Source of the DNA: Oceanicaulis sp. HTCC2633
GTDB lineage: Bacteria; Pseudomonadota; Alphaproteobacteria; Caulobacterales; Maricaulaceae
Reading direction: 5' to 3'
NCBI RefSeq assembly: GCF_000152745.1
Contig: NZ_CH672428.1
Span: forward strand, 1,381,251-1,445,250
DNA: 64,000 nucleotides
The stretch's first letter is position 1. Each line of letters begins with the position of its first letter. The position numbers were made by a program, and so were the translations under genes. Under the pieces are notes generated by a model, which did no database searches, was not told the origin of the DNA, and saw nothing but the letters and a program-made list of their open reading frames with translations. Of the stretch, positions 59,801 to 64,000 are shown piece by piece.

Positions 59801-61086
59801 TGACTTTTGAACCGTGGATGGCGTGGACCGGACTGGGCATTCTGTGCCTTCTGGCCTTTTCCGGGTTCTTTTCAGGCTCGGAGACCGCTCTGACCGCCAC
59901 CTCCAAGGCGCGGATGCTGACCCTTGAAAAGGAGAAGGATCATCGCGCCCGCCGGGTGAACCGTCTGATCGATGATCGCGAGAGCCTGATCGGCGCGATC
60001 CTCTTGGGCAACAACCTCGTCAACATCCTGTCCGCTTCTCTGGCGTCGGCGGTGTTCCTCGCCATGTTCGGCGAGGCGGGCGTGCCCATCGCCACGCTGG
60101 TGATGACGCTCCTGGTGCTGATCTTCGCTGAAGTGCTGCCCAAGACCTATGCGCTGTCGAACCCGGATCGCATGGCGTTGGCGGTCTCACTGCCCATCCG
60201 CATCTTCGTGCTGGTGTTCGCGCCCGTCGTCGCCGCCGTGCAATGGCTGGTGCGGGTGACGCTGCGCATTCTGGGCCTGTCGGTCGAGGGACCGGTGCTG
60301 TCAGCTCATGACGAGATCCGCGGCCAGATCGACCTGCACCACCAGGAAGGCGGCGTGGTGAAGACCGACCGCGACATGCTGGGCGGCGTGCTCGACCTGC
60401 GCGAGCTGACGGTGGATGACGTGATGGTCCACCGTAAGAGCCTGATCATGTTCGACATCGACCAGCCGGTGGAGCAACTGGTCGCTGATGCGCTGAGCTG
60501 TCCGCATACCCGCCTGCCGCTCTATCGCGGGGACACCGAGAACATTGTCGGCATCCTGCATGTGCGCGATCTGGCGCGCGAGCTGCACAATGCGGGCGGG
60601 GACGCCAGCAAGCTCGATATCGGGGCGATCAAGCGCGAGCCCTGGTTCATTCCCGAAACCACAGAACTGCTCGAACAGCTCACCGCCTTCCGCCAGAAGC
60701 GTGAACACTTCGCCCTCGTGGTGGACGAGTATGGCGCGCTGATGGGCGTTGTGACGCTTGAGGACATCATCGAGGAGATCGTCGGCGAGATCGAGGACGA
60801 GCACGATGTCACCGTCGAGGGCGTCACGCCCCTGCCCGACGGCTTCATCCTGGTGGACGGCGGCGCGCCCGTGCGTGATGTGAACCGCGCGCTCGACTGG
60901 GAACTGCCCGATGATGAGGCGGTGACGATTGCGGGGCTCGTGATCCACGAAGCCCAGACCATACCCGAGGCGGGTCAGATCTTCCGCTTCCATGGCGTGC
61001 AGTTCGAGATTCTCGAACGTCGCCGAAACCAGATCACCCGCATGCGGCTCAAGAAGGAGCCCGAGGCGGAAGACTCAAACGACTGA
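59800..61086 (+). CDS. HlyC/CorC family (CNNM) transporter
   Basis: A 428-residue membrane protein of the CNNM/CorC family, linked to magnesium or sodium handling. An N-terminal DUF21 domain with four helices (FSGFFSGSETALTA, LLGNNLVNILSAS, FAEVLPKTYAL) is followed by a pair of CBS domains (about 200-325, DDVMVHRKSLIMF and VVDEYGALMGVVTLEDI) and a C-terminal CorC_HlyC domain. It is the last gene of aroK-aroB-corC, a common alphaproteobacterial operon. It ends abutting the convergent bolA. Confidence 0.93.
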   Translation: MTFEPWMAWTGLGILCLLAFSGFFSGSETALTATSKARMLTLEKEKDHRARRVNRLIDDRESLIGAILLGNNLVNILSASLASAVFLAMFGEAGVPIATLVMTLLVLIFAEVLPKTYALSNPDRMALAVSLPIRIFVLVFAPVVAAVQWLVRVTLRILGLSVEGPVLSAHDEIRGQIDLHHQEGGVVKTDRDMLGGVLDLRELTVDDVMVHRKSLIMFDIDQPVEQLVADALSCPHTRLPLYRGDTENIVGILHVRDLARELHNAGGDASKLDIGAIKREPWFIPETTELLEQLTAFRQKREHFALVVDEYGALMGVVTLEDIIEEIVGEIEDEHDVTVEGVTPLPDGFILVDGGAPVRDVNRALDWELPDDEAVTIAGLVIHEAQTIPEAGQIFRFHGVQFEILERRRNQITRMRLKKEPEAEDSND

Positions 61087-61362
61087 TCAGACGGTTTCTC
61101 CGGGCGCTTTCGCCTTGATGGCGAGGGCGTGCACTTGCGCCTTCAGCAGATCGCCCAGCGCCTGATTGACCAGGCGATGGCGCTGAACCCGGGCCTGGCC
61201 CTCAAAGGCGGACGAGACGATCTCCACGGTGAAATGGCTTTCGCCCGCCTTGGCCTGCTCTGAATGACCAGCGTGAAGCGCGCTGTCATCTGTGATCACA
61301 AGGCTCTGGGGCGACAAGGCTGCGGTCAGGCGATCCTCGATCTGCTGCTTTACGCTCGACAT
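61087..61362 (-). CDS. bolA: BolA family protein
   Basis: A 91-residue BolA-like protein with the class II KH-like fold. The signature FEGQARVQRHRLVNQAL contains the conserved RHR-V motif; HAGHSE in the preceding loop holds the histidine that coordinates an iron-sulfur cluster with monothiol glutaredoxins. The ATG at 61362 is six bases from AGAGG. It sits between CorC and the divergent J-protein gene. Confidence 0.9.
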   Translation of the reverse strand: MSSVKQQIEDRLTAALSPQSLVITDDSALHAGHSEQAKAGESHFTVEIVSSAFEGQARVQRHRLVNQALGDLLKAQVHALAIKAKAPGETV

Positions 61363-61414
61363 TGTCATCCTCTGTTTATTGTTCCTAAGCCCGGTGCGCC
61401 CCATACTTAGGCGC

Positions 61415-62047
61415 ATGGATGGCGCTTACAAATATCGACCGCGGTTTAAAGACATCCGCATCAAGCCGCCCAAGAACGAGGCGCGGCAAGAGGATAAGGT
61501 GTGCGAGCATCCCCAGTGTCGCTCCAAGGCCACCGCCCGCGCCCCCAAAAGCCCCGCCAACCGCACCGAGTTCTACTGGTTCTGCCAATCACACGCCGCG
61601 CAGTACAACAAGGACTGGAACTTCTTTGAAGGCATGAGCGAGGACGCGGCCAAGGCCCACGCCGCCGCTGACTTCTACGGCCACCGCCCCACCTGGAGCT
61701 TCGGCGCCGGATCGAGCGCCCGTCGCGCCGCACAGCGCGCCAGCCAGAGCTTTGAAGAAGGCTTTGTCGACCCGTTCGACCTCTTTGGCGACCGCCCGCC
61801 CCCCGGCCAGGAAAGCGCCCAGCGCGAGTATGAAGACCCCAATGCTGGCATGGGCCGCTTGCAGAAACGCGCCCTCGACACGCTCAATCTTGATCCCAAG
61901 GCCGACAAGGCCATGGTGCGCCGTCGCTATGCCGAGCTGGTCCGGCAATACCACCCGGACTCCAATGGTGGCGACCGGTCCATGGAAGAGCTGCTGCAGA
62001 AGGTGGTCGAGGCCTATCAGATCCTCAAAAGCTGCGGCATGGGTTAG
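61415..62047 (+). CDS. J-domain protein
   Basis: A 210-residue DnaJ-like co-chaperone with the J domain at the C-terminus (about residues 145-205). LDTLNLDPKADKAMVRRRYA is helix I-II and YHPDSNGGD contains the HPD that stimulates DnaK. The N-terminal part has a possible zinc site (KVCEHPQCRSKA, later FYWFCQSH). This architecture, coded beside bolA and cobS, is characteristic of alphaproteobacteria. Target unknown. Confidence 0.9.
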   Translation: MDGAYKYRPRFKDIRIKPPKNEARQEDKVCEHPQCRSKATARAPKSPANRTEFYWFCQSHAAQYNKDWNFFEGMSEDAAKAHAAADFYGHRPTWSFGAGSSARRAAQRASQSFEEGFVDPFDLFGDRPPPGQESAQREYEDPNAGMGRLQKRALDTLNLDPKADKAMVRRRYAELVRQYHPDSNGGDRSMEELLQKVVEAYQILKSCGMG

Positions 62048-62129
62048 CCTGTCCAAAGTTTAATGCCTCAGACAGAATCCAGAAAGATGACCCCGGTCAC
62101 CTTCCCTCCTCCATACTGGGGAGGACCAC

Positions 62130-63137
62130 ATGTTTCTATCATCACTGGCGCTGTCGCTGGCCTTATCAAGCTGCCCTGCAAACGCCCACTGCCTTGAAGA
62201 CGACAACCTTCTGGCCGTTTCCACGAGCGCGGAGCGCGCCGAACTGATCCTGTCCGCCATGCAGGACGCGGAAACGCGGTTTGCTGACGTCTTCAATCGC
62301 ATGCCGGGCCTGACCGCCGTTGTTGAGGACAGTTCCGAGTTTCCAGGCTTCACCGGTGAGCTGGATGAGGCCGGCTATGTCGTCAAACCCTGGGTCTCCC
62401 CTCAAGCCATGCGCGCCCAGCTGGAAGCCCAGGTGCGCCCGGCGGTCGAGGCCCAGATGGCGGGCTCTCCGCAAGCGGTGATCGACGCCACGATCGAGGC
62501 GGCCCTCTCAGGCCGGGTCGAGAACAACAACAAGGTCCGCCACGCCGATGCGATCATTGCCCACGAGCTGGGGCATATGTGGGTGAAGGATCTTTATGAC
62601 TGGCCGCAAGTCGATACGGGCGACGCCCGCGCCTATGGCGCAGCCGCCGCGCCGGACTGGTTTGATGAAACCGCCGCCGTGCTGATGGAAAGCGACGCTC
62701 TGACACAGAGCCGGCGCGAAGCCCTGTGCGAAACCGCCTCGGATGATCTGCCGGACCAGTTCGAGCGCTATTTCAGCATGGAGCACCCGCTGTTGCAGCT
62801 GGCCTCTCTGGCGGCCGATCGCGCGGCGGCGGCCGCAGCCGCGTCCGGCGACACCTCGAACGGTCCGCGCATCATGGTGATGTCTGGAGAAACGCTGACG
62901 GCCCAGGGCGCCGACATGATCGGGGCCGAGCAGTTCTACAGCCTGACCCGGGCGCTGATTGACTATCTGACCGCCGAGACCGGCTCAGAGGCCGTCTTCA
63001 ATGACATGGCCGAAGCCTTATCGTCCGAGCAGTCCTTTGACGGCTGGCTGTCGTCGAACGAGGCGGATCTTCCCGAAAGCCGCGACGCCCTGATTGGAGC
63101 GCTGTCCGATCAGGTGGTGCGGACCTGCGAGGCCTGA
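62130..63137 (+). CDS. Secreted HExxH zinc metallopeptidase-like protein
   Basis: A 335-residue protein with an N-terminal signal (LALSLALSSCPANA). The zinc motif HELGH is at residues 145-149, and WFDETAA supplies a glutamate at 180, an order and spacing compatible with gluzincin-type peptidases. Four cysteines, including Cys21 and the one near the C-terminus, could stabilise a periplasmic fold. I did not recognise a specific peptidase family. It lies between the J-protein and cobS genes in the same direction, which is not the usual neighbour there. Confidence 0.72.
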   Translation: MFLSSLALSLALSSCPANAHCLEDDNLLAVSTSAERAELILSAMQDAETRFADVFNRMPGLTAVVEDSSEFPGFTGELDEAGYVVKPWVSPQAMRAQLEAQVRPAVEAQMAGSPQAVIDATIEAALSGRVENNNKVRHADAIIAHELGHMWVKDLYDWPQVDTGDARAYGAAAAPDWFDETAAVLMESDALTQSRREALCETASDDLPDQFERYFSMEHPLLQLASLAADRAAAAAAASGDTSNGPRIMVMSGETLTAQGADMIGAEQFYSLTRALIDYLTAETGSEAVFNDMAEALSSEQSFDGWLSSNEADLPESRDALIGALSDQVVRTCEA

Positions 63138-63255
63138 TCACGCAGACGCGACATTGTGTGCTGAGCTGGAGTGGCGACAGGGCTTGGACGGGCTATGTCT
63201 GAGGCTTATGGTTTGTCCCGACCCTGTCGCGCTGCAGCAAAGAGCCTTTCCGCGT

Positions 63256-64000
63256 ATGACCGACGATACCCTGATCAGCCTCACCCCCGACGCCAAAGCC
63301 GATTGCCAGACCCTGTTCGGATTTGACCCGGGGTTCGAGGTCGCCGCCTTTTCCCAGCGCGACGCCCATGTGCCGGACATCGACCCGACCTATGTGTTTG
63401 ATCCGGCCACCACACGCGCCATTCTGGCGGGCTTCGCCTTCAACCGGCGCGTCATGGTCCAGGGCTATCACGGCACGGGCAAGTCCACCCATGTGGAGCA
63501 GGTGGCCGCGCGGCTGAACTGGCCCATGATCCGGGTCAATCTCGACAGCCATGTCAGCCGGATCGACATGGTCGGCAAGGACGCCATCGTCCTGAAGGAC
63601 GGCCAGCAGATCACCGAGTTCCAGGAAGGCATCCTGCCCTGGGCCGTGCAGCGCCCGGTCGCGCTCCTGTTTGACGAATACGATGCAGGCCGCCCGGACG
63701 TGATGTTCGTGATCCAGCGCGTTCTGGAAGCCTCGGGCTCGCTGACGCTGCTGGACCAGAACCGCGTCATCCGCCCGAACCCGAACTTCCGCCTGTTCGC
63801 CACCACCAACACGGTGGGTCTCGGGGACACGACGGGCCTTTATCACGGCACCCAGCAGATCAACCAGGGTCAGATGGACCGCTGGTCGATCGTCTCCACC
63901 CTCAACTATCTGCCCGCCGAGACCGAGCGCGCCATCGTCGCCGCCAAGCTGGGCGAGTACGGCAAGACCGAAGCCGGCGCAAAGATGATTGCGGACATGG
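63256..64000 (+). CDS. cobS: CobS-like AAA+ cobaltochelatase subunit (partial)
   Basis: The first 248 codons of a MoxR/AAA+ ATPase annotated as cobaltochelatase CobS. Walker A is GYHGTGKST at 70-78 and Walker B is ALLFDEYDAG at about 136-145; the conserved NLDSHVSRIDMVGKDAIVLK and the sensor ATTNTVGLGDTTGLY are intact. With CobT and CobN it inserts cobalt into the corrin ring, but in alphaproteobacteria the CobS/CobT pair occurs also without cobalamin synthesis, so the substrate is open. An in-frame ATG at 63208 is an alternative start. The 3' end is outside the window. Confidence 0.93.
   Translation, partial: MTDDTLISLTPDAKADCQTLFGFDPGFEVAAFSQRDAHVPDIDPTYVFDPATTRAILAGFAFNRRVMVQGYHGTGKSTHVEQVAARLNWPMIRVNLDSHVSRIDMVGKDAIVLKDGQQITEFQEGILPWAVQRPVALLFDEYDAGRPDVMFVIQRVLEASGSLTLLDQNRVIRPNPNFRLFATTNTVGLGDTTGLYHGTQQINQGQMDRWSIVSTLNYLPAETERAIVAAKLGEYGKTEAGAKMIADM

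Overview
The window is a 64 kb stretch of GC-rich chromosome from an alphaproteobacterium, most likely a dimorphic marine member of the Caulobacterales/Maricaulales (Maricaulis, Oceanicaulis or Hyphomonas-like). The evidence is a complete gcrA, GANTC (CcrM) sites and DnaA boxes in cell-cycle promoters, and alphaproteobacterial marker genes and neighbourhoods: prfA-prmC-DUF4167, ispG-RodZ-like-ptsP-lysC, ubiG, DUF1178-nitrilase-grxC-comF, secA beside a parvulin, accA-xerD, aroK-aroB-CorC, and bolA-J protein-cobS. No ribosomal RNA, phage, transposase or CRISPR array was seen. One tRNA (Gly, CCC) is present.

Layout. 1-4.7 kb: the end of a class I lysyl-tRNA synthetase gene, then a TetR-controlled HlyD/ABC-2 efflux operon with two operator palindromes. 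4.7-5.8 kb: a leftward operon of three small membrane or secreted proteins plus an XRE repressor, with a duplicated operator in its promoter. 5.9-17.9 kb: peroxiredoxin, SixA phosphatase, a family 2 glycosyltransferase, VTT membrane protein, tRNA-Gly, dCTP deaminase, apaG, trkH, a polysaccharide-export ABC pair whose permease is broken, GrpB, hslO, argD and an ABC-2 permease. 18-25 kb: a cell-cycle and DNA-precursor block with gcrA, nrdB and nrdA, interrupted by an LpxR-type outer-membrane gene and its degenerate paralog. 25-30 kb: putA and a family 4 glycosyltransferase. 30-49 kb: translation termination (prfA, prmC), an accessory insert (LOG protein, an actinoporin-like membrane protein, ArsC-like, serine hydrolase, MAPEG), then ispG, RodZ-like, ptsP, lysC, ubiG and small redox and repair genes. 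49-64 kb: secA, a DUF2235 hydrolase, accA, xerD, shikimate genes, CorC, bolA, a J protein, a secreted zinc peptidase and the start of cobS.

Three things deserve most attention. (1) The 378-residue protein at 33851-34987 carries a C-terminal domain that, by eye, follows the actinoporin (sea-anemone pore-forming toxin) pattern, tethered behind hydrophobic segments. It lies in an accessory insert inside an otherwise conserved gene order. (2) The nrdB promoter holds an NrdR box, a GANTC site, a CtrA-like TTAC-N7-TTAA and a DnaA box in fixed order. The same ordered module occurs again about 325 bp upstream with no obvious gene, followed by a hairpin and a strong terminator, which suggests an unannotated short RNA or leader under cell-cycle and dNTP control. 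(3) The gcrA promoter carries DnaA boxes and two back-to-back GANTC sites. All assignments rest on motif reading; no database search was run.
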